Of a stretch of 64,000 nt of DNA, positions 27,480-35,898 are shown in pieces. Each line of letters opens with the position of its first letter. Positions within the stretch are counted from its first letter, which is position 1. The notes beneath the pieces were generated by a model. That model was given only the letters and a program-made list of their open reading frames with translations. It was not told the origin of the DNA and made no database searches. The translations under genes were made by a program, and so were the position numbers. Source of the stretch: Tardiphaga sp. P9-11 (GTDB lineage Bacteria; Pseudomonadota; Alphaproteobacteria; Rhizobiales; Xanthobacteraceae); assembly GCF_008329525.1 (NCBI RefSeq), contig NZ_NPKQ01000008.1, forward strand, positions 124,001 to 188,000, written 5' to 3'.

Positions 27480-28190
27480 GTGTGGTGGTGCTGGCCTGCG
27501 CAAAAGCCTCCGGGACCTATGCTTTGTGCAGTCAAGAATCTCGACTGTCCCACAGGTTTCGCGAATTATGCGGGTGGATTCGATCTTTCGTCGCTTAGAG
27601 TGGTTGCCAGTGACGGTTGTTACCGAAAGAGTTTCCGCCTTCTACGACGGTGGAGCGGTATTCTGCCGGTGGCGCGACGGAGGCACCTGGTGGAAGATTA
27701 ACCATCATCGTATCATGCTTGCGCGTGAAGCCGATTGCCGGGACGCAAGTCCTACCGCAGAAGTGATCGACAGCCAGTCGATTAAGAACACCGAGGCTGA
27801 TGGTCCGCAGGTTCGATGCCAGCGTAGAAGATCGCGAGAACACACCCGCGAATCTCCAGTTGATCAGAAGTGCTTTCCCCTGGTTACGTCATGTGTTCGC
27901 CGATGGTGGCGATGCCGGTCCGAAACTTAAAAAGCCGCTTGCCTCAATCGGCGGCTGGACCATCGAGATCGTCAAACGATCCGATGCCGCCGAAGGCTTC
28001 AAATTGTTCCCACGTCGCTGGGTTCGTCGAGCGAACCATCGTTTGGCTCAACCGCAACCGTCGTCTTGCAAAAGGACTTCGAGGCAACGATCGCGAGCGC
28101 CGAAGCGTGACTTATGATCATCAGCGTCAAGTTGCTCGCGCGCAGCCTCGCCAGAGCATGATCAGCATTCTAAACATCAGAGGGCTCCTA
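27480..28190 (+). mobile_element. IS5-family transposase remnant, frameshifted
   Basis: Three reading-frame pieces on the plus strand together give an IS5-type DDE transposase: WRDGGTWWKINHHRIMLARE and EVIDSQSIKNTEADGPQ (first catalytic Asp in VIDSQ), then LRHVFADGGDAGPKLKK (second Asp), then FVERTIVWLNRNRRLAKGL (region of the catalytic Glu). At least two frameshifts and a deletion between the first two pieces make it inactive. Intact ends were not identified. It separates the minus-strand operon from the plus-strand CDP-sugar operon. Confidence 0.82.
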
Positions 28191-28324
28191 TAAAGAGCAG
28201 TACGTCTTATTTTGACACTTCAGCCCGTATGTGGAATGGCTAACCGATATGGAATCTGCAATGGGTTGCAAAAGAAACCAATAGCAGGAGCGCTGTGCCG
28301 CTACCTAAAATAAGCGAGCTTAAG

Positions 28325-29095
28325 ATGAAGGCTGTGATTCTTGCTGGCGGACTTGGTACGCGGATTTCCGAAGAAACCACGCTGAGGCCAAAGCCGATGA
28401 TCGAGATCGGTGGCAGACCGGTTCTTTGGCATATCATGAAAATGTACTCCGCCCATGGCATCAATGATTTCATCGTCTGCCTCGGATACAAGGGCTACGT
28501 GATCAAGGAGTATTTCGCCAATTACGGGCTCCACATGTCGGATGTGACTTTCGATATGCGACAGGGCAGCGTAAAGATTCACCGCAACGACGCCGACGAC
28601 TGGCGGGTGTCGCTGATCGATACCGGCGAATCTACCATGACCGGCGGAAGGCTCAAGCGGGTCATGGATCACGTTCAGGGCGAACAGTTTTGCATGACTT
28701 ATGGGGACGGCGTTTCGGATGTCGATATCGGCGCCACGCTGAAATTCCATCGCGATCACGGCGGGCTCGCGACTGTAACGGCCGTGTATCCTCCGAAGCG
28801 CTTCGGTCAGCTAGAAATCGTCGATACCCTTGTGAAGGATTTCAAGGAGAAGCCGGACGGGGAGGGCGGATATATCAACGGCGGGTTCTTTGTCCTGTCT
28901 CCAGAAGTTGGACGTTATATCGCCGACGACCGAACCATCTGGGAACGCGAGCCGCTCGAACGGCTTTCTCACGAGGGGCAGCTGCACGCTTTCCGCCACG
29001 ATGGATTCTGGCAGCCTATGGATACCCTGCGCGACAAGACCTATCTTGAGGAGCTCTGGACTGCCGGCAACGCGCCCTGGAAGGTGTGGTCGTGA
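28325..29095 (+). CDS. rfbF: Glucose-1-phosphate cytidylyltransferase
   Basis: 256 residues. The N-terminus MKAVILAGGLGTRISEETTL is the nucleotidyltransferase loop with Gly-Gly-Leu-Gly-Thr-Arg; RPKPMIEIGGRPVLWHIM binds the sugar phosphate and TYGDGVSDVDI carries the metal-binding Asp. The enzyme makes CDP-glucose from CTP and glucose-1-phosphate, the entry step to CDP-3,6-dideoxyhexoses. ATG 28325 is used because the family begins at MKAVILAGG; an in-frame GTG 30 bases earlier adds unrelated residues. Its stop overlaps the start of the next gene (GTGA). It is the first gene of a seven-gene operon. Confidence 0.95.
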   Translation: MKAVILAGGLGTRISEETTLRPKPMIEIGGRPVLWHIMKMYSAHGINDFIVCLGYKGYVIKEYFANYGLHMSDVTFDMRQGSVKIHRNDADDWRVSLIDTGESTMTGGRLKRVMDHVQGEQFCMTYGDGVSDVDIGATLKFHRDHGGLATVTAVYPPKRFGQLEIVDTLVKDFKEKPDGEGGYINGGFFVLSPEVGRYIADDRTIWEREPLERLSHEGQLHAFRHDGFWQPMDTLRDKTYLEELWTAGNAPWKVWS

Positions 29096-30186
29096 GTTCT
29101 GAGTTCTGGCGCGGCAAGCGGGTTTTCGTCACTGGACACACTGGCTTCAAGGGAGCGTGGCTATCGCTCTGGCTGGCCGAAATGGGCGCCGTCGTCACCG
29201 GGTATGCTCTAGCACCCAGGAGCCATCCGAATCTGTTCGAACTGGCCAAGGTTGCCGACCTGGTTTCATCGGAGATTGCGGATATCAACGACCAAGCCAC
29301 GCTTGACCAGGCGCTGCGCGCGAGCGAGCCAGAGATCGTCTTTCACCTGGCCGCGCAGGCGCTGGTGCGCGAATCCTACCAGGATCCTGTCCAGACATTT
29401 GCGGCCAACGTCGGCGGCGTCGTGACGCTGCTCGACTCTGTTCGGCGCATTCCTTCGGTCCGGGCCGTCCTCGTTATCACCAGCGACAAGTGCTACGACA
29501 ATCGGGAATGGGTCTGGGGATATCGCGAGAACGATCGGCTTGGCGGGCGTGACCCCTATAGTGCAAGCAAGGGGTGCGCGGAGATCGCCGCTCGGTCCAT
29601 GCAGATGAGCTTCTTCGCGCCTTTCGTGCTGGGCGGCCACCCGGCGCGGATTGCCACGGCGCGGGCTGGCAATGTCATCGGCGGCGGCGACTGGTCCGAC
29701 GACCGCCTTATTCCCGATATCGTGCGGGGGTGTCTTGGCGCGAGGGGAGAGGTGCGGTTGCGCAGCCCGAACGCCGTTCGGCCGTGGCAGCACGTGCTGG
29801 ACCCCTTGGGTGTCTACATGACCATTGCGGAACGGCTGGCCACGGCGCCCGACGGCATCGACGAGGCTTGGAACATCGGTCCGGAACATGGCGACGACCG
29901 CCCTGTGGTCAAAGTGGCCGAAGCCATGGTGGCAGCCCTTGGCACCGGCAAGGTGGTGTGCGAGGAAGTCGCCAACGGGCCGCATGAAGCCAATTTGCTG
30001 CAGCTCGACTGCGAAAAGGCCAGATCGAAACTTGGCTGGCGGCCGCGGTTGAATTTCGATAAATCAATCCAATTCACCGCGGAATGGTATGCGGCCTGGC
30101 ATCAGGGGCGCGATATGGTGGATTTCACGCGCGCCCAGATCGCGGCCTTCGAGGCCGTGAATCATGACACGACGGCTGTCACCTGA
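29092..30186 (+). CDS. rfbG: CDP-glucose 4,6-dehydratase
   Basis: 364 residues, extended short-chain dehydrogenase fold. GHTGFKGAWLSLWL is the NAD-binding glycine motif; the catalytic Tyr-x3-Lys is in DPYSASKGCAE, with Ser/Thr-Asp-Lys (VITSDKCYDN) forming the dehydratase site. The enzyme converts CDP-glucose to CDP-4-keto-6-deoxy-glucose. The GTG start at 29092 overlaps the rfbF stop by four bases; another GTG at 29086 is possible. The next gene follows after 19 bases with a good GGAG site. Confidence 0.95.
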   Translation: MSSEFWRGKRVFVTGHTGFKGAWLSLWLAEMGAVVTGYALAPRSHPNLFELAKVADLVSSEIADINDQATLDQALRASEPEIVFHLAAQALVRESYQDPVQTFAANVGGVVTLLDSVRRIPSVRAVLVITSDKCYDNREWVWGYRENDRLGGRDPYSASKGCAEIAARSMQMSFFAPFVLGGHPARIATARAGNVIGGGDWSDDRLIPDIVRGCLGARGEVRLRSPNAVRPWQHVLDPLGVYMTIAERLATAPDGIDEAWNIGPEHGDDRPVVKVAEAMVAALGTGKVVCEEVANGPHEANLLQLDCEKARSKLGWRPRLNFDKSIQFTAEWYAAWHQGRDMVDFTRAQIAAFEAVNHDTTAVT

Positions 30187-30205
30187 TGAATGAGCGGAGA
30201 CTAGG

Positions 30206-31564
30206 ATGACGGACGCTTCCGAACTCGCGGCATTGCGCGAGCAGATACTCACGCTCTCCGGCCGTTACGCCGAGCTTGCGCATGGCGCAAAGCCGTTCGT
30301 CGCGGGAACCAGTGTCGTGCCGCCGAGCGGCAAGGTGCTGGGAAGCCAGGAGATGAAGTTCCTGGTCGATTCCTGCCTCGATTTCTGGCTGACGACCGGC
30401 CGCTTCAATTCCAAGTTCGAAACCGTGCTGGCAAAGGCGACCGGCGCCCGTCGCACGTTGACGACGAATTCCGGGTCGTCCGCCAACCTGCTGGCCGCGA
30501 CGGCGCTGACCTCCCATGTGCTGGGCGACAAGGCGTTGAAGCCCGGCGACGAGGTGATTACCTGCGCTACCGGATTCCCGACCACGGTCAATCCGTTGAT
30601 CCAGAACGGCCTGATCCCAGTGTTCCTGGATGTGGAGATGGGCACGTACAACATCGACGTGACGCATCTCGAGGCTGCGCTGTCGCCGCGCACACGCGCG
30701 ATCATGATCGCGCACGCGCTCGGCAATCCGTTCAACCTCGACGTGATCACGGCGTTCGCCCGCAAGCACGACCTGTTCCTGATCGAGGATTGCTGTGACG
30801 CGCTCGGCGCCACCTATCGCGACAAGAAGGTAGGCACCTTCGGCGAACTGGGCACGCTGTCATTCTATCCTGCGCATCACATCACGATGGGCGAGGGCGG
30901 CGCCGTGCTGTGCAACTCCACCACGTTCAAACGCATCGTGGAATCGATCCGCGATTGGGGACGCGACTGCTATTGCGAGCCCGGCAAGGACAACACCTGC
31001 AACAAGCGGTTCGGCTGGAAGCTCGGCGAATTGCCGTTCGGCTACGATCACAAGTACACCTATTCGCATCTCGGCTATAACCTGAAGATCACCGACATGC
31101 AGGCCGCCATCGGCCTCGCCCAGATGGAGCGGCTCGACGACTTCGTCGCGGCACGCCGGAAAAACTGGCAGTACCTGCGGGACGGCCTCAAGCATCTCGA
31201 GGACATCCTGCTGTTGCCGGTGCCCACCGAGCACAGCGAACCGTCCTGGTTCGGCTTCTGCCTGACCCTGCGTCGGGAAGCGCCGTTCGACCGCGAACAC
31301 ATGCTGCAGTATCTGAACGACCAGAAGAAGGTCGGGACGCGACTGCTGTTCGGCGGCAATCTGCTGCGTCAGCCTTATATGAAGGGCCGCAACTACCGGG
31401 TGGTCGGATCGCTCGACAACAGCGATCTGGTGATGAACCGCACGTTTTGGCTCGGCGTCTATCCTGGCCTGACCGAAGACCATCTCGATTATGTCATCGA
31501 GAGCCTTACCGATTATTTCAAGAACCATCGTCTGGCGCCTTCTGCAGCACTGACTCTGACCTAA
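30206..31564 (+). CDS. rfbH: CDP-4-keto-6-deoxyglucose 3-dehydratase (E1)
   Basis: 452 residues of the DegT fold, but the usual Schiff-base Lys is replaced by His224 in [14 protein letters not shown], as in the PMP-dependent E1 enzyme. Cys197, Cys255, Cys257 and Cys265 match exactly the C-X57-C-X1-C-X7-C pattern that binds the [2Fe-2S] cluster. With an NADH reductase (E3) it removes the C3 hydroxyl to give CDP-3,6-dideoxy-4-keto-hexose. No E3-type ferredoxin reductase is seen in the window, so it must be supplied from elsewhere. GGAG lies a few bases before ATG 30206, and the next gene starts 11 bases after its stop. Confidence 0.95.
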   Translation: MTDASELAALREQILTLSGRYAELAHGAKPFVAGTSVVPPSGKVLGSQEMKFLVDSCLDFWLTTGRFNSKFETVLAKATGARRTLTTNSGSSANLLAATALTSHVLGDKALKPGDEVITCATGFPTTVNPLIQNGLIPVFLDVEMGTYNIDVTHLEAALSPRTRAIMIAHALGNPFNLDVITAFARKHDLFLIEDCCDALGATYRDKKVGTFGELGTLSFYPAHHITMGEGGAVLCNSTTFKRIVESIRDWGRDCYCEPGKDNTCNKRFGWKLGELPFGYDHKYTYSHLGYNLKITDMQAAIGLAQMERLDDFVAARRKNWQYLRDGLKHLEDILLLPVPTEHSEPSWFGFCLTLRREAPFDREHMLQYLNDQKKVGTRLLFGGNLLRQPYMKGRNYRVVGSLDNSDLVMNRTFWLGVYPGLTEDHLDYVIESLTDYFKNHRLAPSAALTLT

Positions 31565-31575
31565 GGATCGTGGCG

Positions 31576-33354
31576 ATGACGGGTGCGGAGTATATCGCGG
31601 AGTTTCTGGCACGGGTCGGCAGCAAGCACGTGTTCACGCTGACCGGCGGTGCCTGTGCGTTCATGATCGACGCGGTGGGACGGCATCCCGACCTCGACGT
31701 CATCTGCGTGCAGAACGAACAGGCGGCCGCGATGGCCGCCGACGCGGTGTGGCGGGTGGACCGCCGGATCGGTGTCAGCATGGCGACGTCCGGTCCCGGC
31801 GCGACTAACCTGATCACGGGCATTGCCTGCTCGTTCTTCGATTCGATTCCGTCGCTGCACATCACCGGTCAGGTCAACCAGCGCGAAAGCCGCGCCATTC
31901 ATGGCGCGAAGGTGCGGCAGGCCGGTTTCCAAGAAACCAAGATCGTCGAGATGGTGCGTCCGATCACCAAATATGCGGTGCTCGTCACGACTGTCGACGA
32001 ACTGCGCGACGAACTCGCAAAGGCCTACGTGATCGCCATTTCCGGCCGCATGGGCCCGGTGCTGATCGACGTGCCGATGGACATCCAGCAGGCCGAGATG
32101 GCGCCGGTGTTTCCGGCGCTGACGGTGGCCGCCGATGCGGCCGATGGGCAACTGGTCGGCGATGCCGTGACCGCGATTTCCGCTCTGCTGCGCGACGCCG
32201 AGCGCCCGGTGGTGGTGTGGGGCGGCGGCGTGGCGATGGCCGGCGTGGAGGCCGAACTGGCGCAATGGCTGGCCCGCAACGAGGTGCCTTTTGTCGCGAG
32301 CTGGGCCGGTCTCTCGGCGTTCCCGCACGATCATCCCGGATTTGTCGGCCAGATCGGCGTCTACGGCAATCGCGGCGCCAACTTCGTGCTGCAGAACGCG
32401 GATGCCGTGCTCGTTCTCGGCAGCCGTCTCGACAACCGCCAGCGCTCCGGCAATGCCGACAACTTTGCTGTCGGGGCCAAGGTTCATGTGCTGGATGTCG
32501 ATGCGGAGGAGATCAGGAAATACGGCGACGGCCGCTATTCCGGCACGTCCGTCGACCTCAAGGCGCTGCCGTCGATCCTGCGGGCGCTGCCGGAGACCAC
32601 GGTCGGCGCCGTGTGGCGCGAATACGTTGCCGACATGCGCGGCCGTTATCGCGGGCGCGAGACTAGTTCGACGGCCAAGCGGCTGAACTCGCTATCGCCC
32701 TACGACGTGGTTCGCCGCCTTAGCGAGATCGTCGCCGAGGACGCCATCGTTGCGGCGGATACCGGCGCCGCCGTGTGCTGGCTGCACCAGAGTTTCAGTA
32801 TCAAAAAGCAGAACCTGTTCACCGCCGGCGGCAACTCGCCGATGGGTTACGCGCTGTGCGCCGCCATCGGCGCCAAACTGGCCAGGCCCGAGCGCCAGGT
32901 GATCAGCTACAATGGCGACGGCGGCCTGCAGGTGAATATCCAGGAATTGCAGACCATCAAGCACCTCGGGCTGGATATCGCCATTGTCGTGATGAACAAC
33001 AGCTCCTATGGCATCATCAAGCAGTTCCAAGACAGCTACATGGAGAGCCGCTATACCGCGTCCCAGGACGGCTATTCGACGCCGGACTTCGGCGCGGTGG
33101 CGCGGGCCTACGGCCTCGACTTCCAGCGCGTGGAGCAGATGTCGGACCTGACGCCGGAGCTGTTCGGCCGCGGTCCGATCCTGATCGAGGTGGTGCTGTC
33201 GGACCAGACCCTGATCGAGCCCAAATTGGAGATGGGCCGGCCGATCAACGACCAGTACCCGTATCTGCCGCAGGACGAATATGAGAGCGGCAATCGTTTT
33301 GTTGCCTATCCGCGGCCTGCCCATTTGCAAGCGCTTGTCGGTATCGATGGATAG
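31576..33354 (+). CDS. ThDP-dependent enzyme, acetolactate-synthase-like (YerE-type)
   Basis: 592 residues with the three-domain acetolactate synthase fold. The N-terminal domain has the cofactor-activating Glu in CVQNEQAAAMAADAVWR; the middle domain starts about residue 190; the C-terminal domain has the ThDP/Mg motif from NGDGGLQ to VVMNNSSYG. In Yersinia the homologous position in the CDP-sugar cluster is held by YerE, which decarboxylates pyruvate and adds the acetyl unit to C4 of the 3,6-dideoxy-4-keto sugar. Directly after rfbFGH, that reaction is the best prediction; ordinary acetolactate synthase is unlikely because no small subunit or ilv gene is near. ATG 31576 fits the family start; an upstream in-frame start lies inside rfbH. 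Confidence 0.82.
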   Translation: MTGAEYIAEFLARVGSKHVFTLTGGACAFMIDAVGRHPDLDVICVQNEQAAAMAADAVWRVDRRIGVSMATSGPGATNLITGIACSFFDSIPSLHITGQVNQRESRAIHGAKVRQAGFQETKIVEMVRPITKYAVLVTTVDELRDELAKAYVIAISGRMGPVLIDVPMDIQQAEMAPVFPALTVAADAADGQLVGDAVTAISALLRDAERPVVVWGGGVAMAGVEAELAQWLARNEVPFVASWAGLSAFPHDHPGFVGQIGVYGNRGANFVLQNADAVLVLGSRLDNRQRSGNADNFAVGAKVHVLDVDAEEIRKYGDGRYSGTSVDLKALPSILRALPETTVGAVWREYVADMRGRYRGRETSSTAKRLNSLSPYDVVRRLSEIVAEDAIVAADTGAAVCWLHQSFSIKKQNLFTAGGNSPMGYALCAAIGAKLARPERQVISYNGDGGLQVNIQELQTIKHLGLDIAIVVMNNSSYGIIKQFQDSYMESRYTASQDGYSTPDFGAVARAYGLDFQRVEQMSDLTPELFGRGPILIEVVLSDQTLIEPKLEMGRPINDQYPYLPQDEYESGNRFVAYPRPAHLQALVGIDG

Positions 33355-33363
33355 GCCGGCACG

Positions 33364-34320
33364 ATGAAGATTCTGGTCACCGGGGCGGGCGGATTTGTCG
33401 GCGCCGCCGTGGCGGGTGAGGCATTGCGTGCCGGGCATGATGTCGTCGGCACGGTCCGGCCGGGCAGCAGCAGCAGCCGTCTGGCGACTCGCGGGTCGCG
33501 GCTGAACGTTGTAGGACTCGACCTGCGGGATGCCGGCGAGGTCAGGGCGATGATGCGCACCCACCGCCCGGACGTGATTATTCACGTCGCTTGGAGCGGC
33601 GTCAGCAACAAGGCGCGGTCGGACCGGCTGCAGATCACCGACAATATCGAAACCGCCTGCCAGTTGCTCGAGGCCGGGGCGGAGTGCGGCGTCTCGAAAT
33701 TCATCGGTATGGGCTCGCAGGGCGAGTACGGTCCGCTCGACCGGAAGATTGCCGAGACCGACCTGCCGCATCCGACCACGCTGTACGGGGCCTCCAAGCT
33801 GGCGGTGCACTACCTGACCCGGCAACTCGCGGCGCAGTCCGGCATGTCCTATGCGTGGCTGCGGATTTTCTCGACCTATGGGCCCGGCGACAATCCGCAC
33901 TGGCTGATCCCGTCGCTGATCGACCAGATGCTGGATGGCCGGCGGCCGCAGACCACGCTCGGCGAACAGCTCTGGGACTGTCTGTTCATCGACGACATCG
34001 CAACGGCCACCGTGGCGGTGGCGATGATGCCGACGGCCGAAGGCATCTTCAATCTCGGCTCCGGCCAGCCGCTGCCGGTGCGCGCCATTGTGGAGAAGAT
34101 CCGCGACCTCGCCAGCCCCGGCATGGAGCTGGTGTTCGGCGAGATTCCGTACCGCTCGGATCAGGTCTGGCACATGGAGGCGGATGTCGCGCGCCTCAAG
34201 GCGCTTACCAGATGGGCCCCGCGCGTCGACATCGATGCGGGCCTCGCCGCCACCGTCGGCTGGCACCGCGCGCAGCGCCTCGCAGCCACGAATACGCAAG
34301 GGAGCGACCATGCTGGATAG
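33364..34320 (+). CDS. NAD-dependent sugar epimerase/reductase (SDR), YerF/RfbJ-like role
   Basis: 318 residues, extended SDR fold: GAGGFVGAAVAGEAL at the N-terminus, Asp in LDLRDAGEV, and the catalytic Ser-Gln (MGSQGEYG) and Tyr-x3-Lys (TLYGASKLAV). It begins nine bases after the ThDP gene and overlaps gtrA by 11 bases. By position it should reduce the side-chain ketone of the branched CDP-sugar (YerF role) or the 4-keto group (as abequose and paratose synthases do). Sequence alone does not separate these. Length is normal for the family. Confidence 0.82.
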   Translation: MKILVTGAGGFVGAAVAGEALRAGHDVVGTVRPGSSSSRLATRGSRLNVVGLDLRDAGEVRAMMRTHRPDVIIHVAWSGVSNKARSDRLQITDNIETACQLLEAGAECGVSKFIGMGSQGEYGPLDRKIAETDLPHPTTLYGASKLAVHYLTRQLAAQSGMSYAWLRIFSTYGPGDNPHWLIPSLIDQMLDGRRPQTTLGEQLWDCLFIDDIATATVAVAMMPTAEGIFNLGSGQPLPVRAIVEKIRDLASPGMELVFGEIPYRSDQVWHMEADVARLKALTRWAPRVDIDAGLAATVGWHRAQRLAATNTQGSDHAG

Positions 34321-34714
34321 CGCGCTGGCCCACATCGGGAGCCCGGCGTCGCGGCGGTTCGGTCGCTTCCTGCTGGTGGGCGCCCTGAACAGCGCCGTGG
34401 GATACGGACTGTTTGCGGGGCTTGTCGTGCTGGGGCTGCCGCCGGAAGCGGCGCTGCTGGTCGCCACCGTGCTCGGCGTGATCTTCAACTTCGCCACCAC
34501 CGGTCGCTTCGTGTTCGGCAATCGCGACCGCAATCGCATTCTACGCTTCATCGCCGTCTATGGTGTCGTCTATCTGCTCAACGCCGCCGCCCTGCGCGGC
34601 CTGTCCTTGCTGATGGTGCCGCCGCTGCTCGGCCAGCTCTTGCTGCTGCCTGTCGCCGCGGTCATGACTTTCGTCGCTTTGCGGAGCTTCGTTTTCAAGG
34701 AAAAGAGCCTGTGA
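34310..34714 (+). CDS. GtrA family flippase-like membrane protein
   Basis: 134 residues with four membrane segments and the GtrA signature: FGRFLLVGALNSAVGYGLF at the start, a polar NF in GVIFNFATTGRFVF and FVALRSFVFK at the end. GtrA proteins are thought to flip undecaprenyl-phosphate-linked sugars to the periplasm. ATG 34310 has GGGAG five bases upstream and lies within the end of the SDR gene; the gtrB start overlaps the gtrA stop by four bases. Its place at the end of a CDP-sugar operon suggests the flipped sugar is the one made by the preceding enzymes. Confidence 0.9.
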   Translation: MLDSALAHIGSPASRRFGRFLLVGALNSAVGYGLFAGLVVLGLPPEAALLVATVLGVIFNFATTGRFVFGNRDRNRILRFIAVYGVVYLLNAAALRGLSLLMVPPLLGQLLLLPVAAVMTFVALRSFVFKEKSL

Positions 34715-35649
34715 AAAAGATCACGATCGTCTCGCCGTGCTACAACGAAGAGGAAAATGTTCGCGCCTGCTACGAGGCGATCAAGCGCCTGTTCGACACC
34801 GAACTGGCCGGCTATCAGCGCGAGCACATTTTCTCCGACAATTGCTCGGAGGACAAAACCCAGGACATCCTGCGCGAGATCGCCGCGGAGGATACCGACG
34901 TCAAGGTGATCCTGAATGCGCGTAATTTCGGGCCGTTCAGGTCGCTGTTCAACGGCCTGCGTTACGCTACCGGCGACGCCATCGTCGTCTTCATGCCGGT
35001 GGATTTGCAGGATCCGCCGGAACTGATCCCCGAATTCGTTAAGCACTGGGAAAATGGTATCGAGGTCGTTGCGGGCGCGCGGGTGAATCGGGACGAGACG
35101 CGCCTGTTGCGGGCTTGTCGCTGGATGTTCTACCGCATCGTCAACGGGCTTTCCGACTTTGAAATCCCACCAGATGTTGGTGAATTTCAGCTGATCGATC
35201 GCAAGGTCTGGGAGGCTGTGATGTCTCACCAAGACCACTATCCCTACATTCGGGGTATCATCGCGTCCTGCGGGTTCAAGCGCCTGATCGTTCCATACAC
35301 CTGGCGGACGCGGCAGCGGGGCCTATCTAAGAATAATATTCCAAGGCTTGTCGATCAGGCGCTGAACGGCATATTCTCATTTACCAATGCGCCGATGCGT
35401 TTCTGCACTTTCGCTGGATTTGCGCTGGCGGCGATTTGCCTGCTTTTTGCGGCTTATTCGCTGGTTAGCTATTTAATATTACCGCACACGGCGCCACGCG
35501 GTACCACGACGATCATCTTCTCAATTTTCTTTCTCTCGGGAATACAGCTCATCTTCATCGGGATGCTGGGCGAATACGTGACATCGACGCACTCCCAGGT
35601 TAGACGAGGACCGTTGGTGATCGAGCGGGAGCGATTAAATATCTCGTAG
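34711..35649 (+). CDS. GtrB-like polyprenyl-phosphate glycosyltransferase (GT2)
   Basis: 312 residues: an N-terminal GT2 domain (ITIVSPCYNEEENVRACYEA, then SDNCSEDKTQDIL, then PVDLQDPPELIPEF with the metal-binding Asp pair) and two C-terminal membrane segments (about 230-290). It resembles GtrB/DPM-type enzymes that transfer a sugar from a nucleotide to undecaprenyl phosphate. RTRQRGLSKNN is the conserved basic loop before the membrane segments. The GTG start overlaps gtrA. The classic donor is UDP-glucose; a CDP-linked branched sugar is proposed here only from the operon context. Confidence 0.88.
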   Translation: MKKITIVSPCYNEEENVRACYEAIKRLFDTELAGYQREHIFSDNCSEDKTQDILREIAAEDTDVKVILNARNFGPFRSLFNGLRYATGDAIVVFMPVDLQDPPELIPEFVKHWENGIEVVAGARVNRDETRLLRACRWMFYRIVNGLSDFEIPPDVGEFQLIDRKVWEAVMSHQDHYPYIRGIIASCGFKRLIVPYTWRTRQRGLSKNNIPRLVDQALNGIFSFTNAPMRFCTFAGFALAAICLLFAAYSLVSYLILPHTAPRGTTTIIFSIFFLSGIQLIFIGMLGEYVTSTHSQVRRGPLVIERERLNIS

Positions 35650-35898
35650 TGATCGTAGCTGAGTGCCCGCGTGGGTCTTGCGGATGGCCGCATGCTTGAC
35701 GTTCGGTGCCCCCGTCAGCACGCCAGAGACATCTGTGGACCCCCCCCGTTGAATGCAAGAAGAATATTTCGAGTAGGCATCACGCAATTGATCTGCCTGC
35801 TGACGGTGATTGTGCTGACCCATTTCGTCAACGTCCGCCTAGTGTTCAGGAACGTGCCGACGCGGGCCATTGCAACAAACTAGCGTGGCGGAGCACCT

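Noticed and set aside
31576-33354. Housekeeping acetolactate synthase (ilvB) label for the ThDP enzyme
   Set aside because: No small regulatory subunit or ilv genes are present, and the gene is inside a coupled CDP-sugar operon.
32692-34551. 619-codon open frame on the minus strand
   Set aside because: It lies opposite the ThDP enzyme, SDR and gtrA genes and its translation is Arg/His-rich with no domain; a result of high third-position GC on the coding strand.
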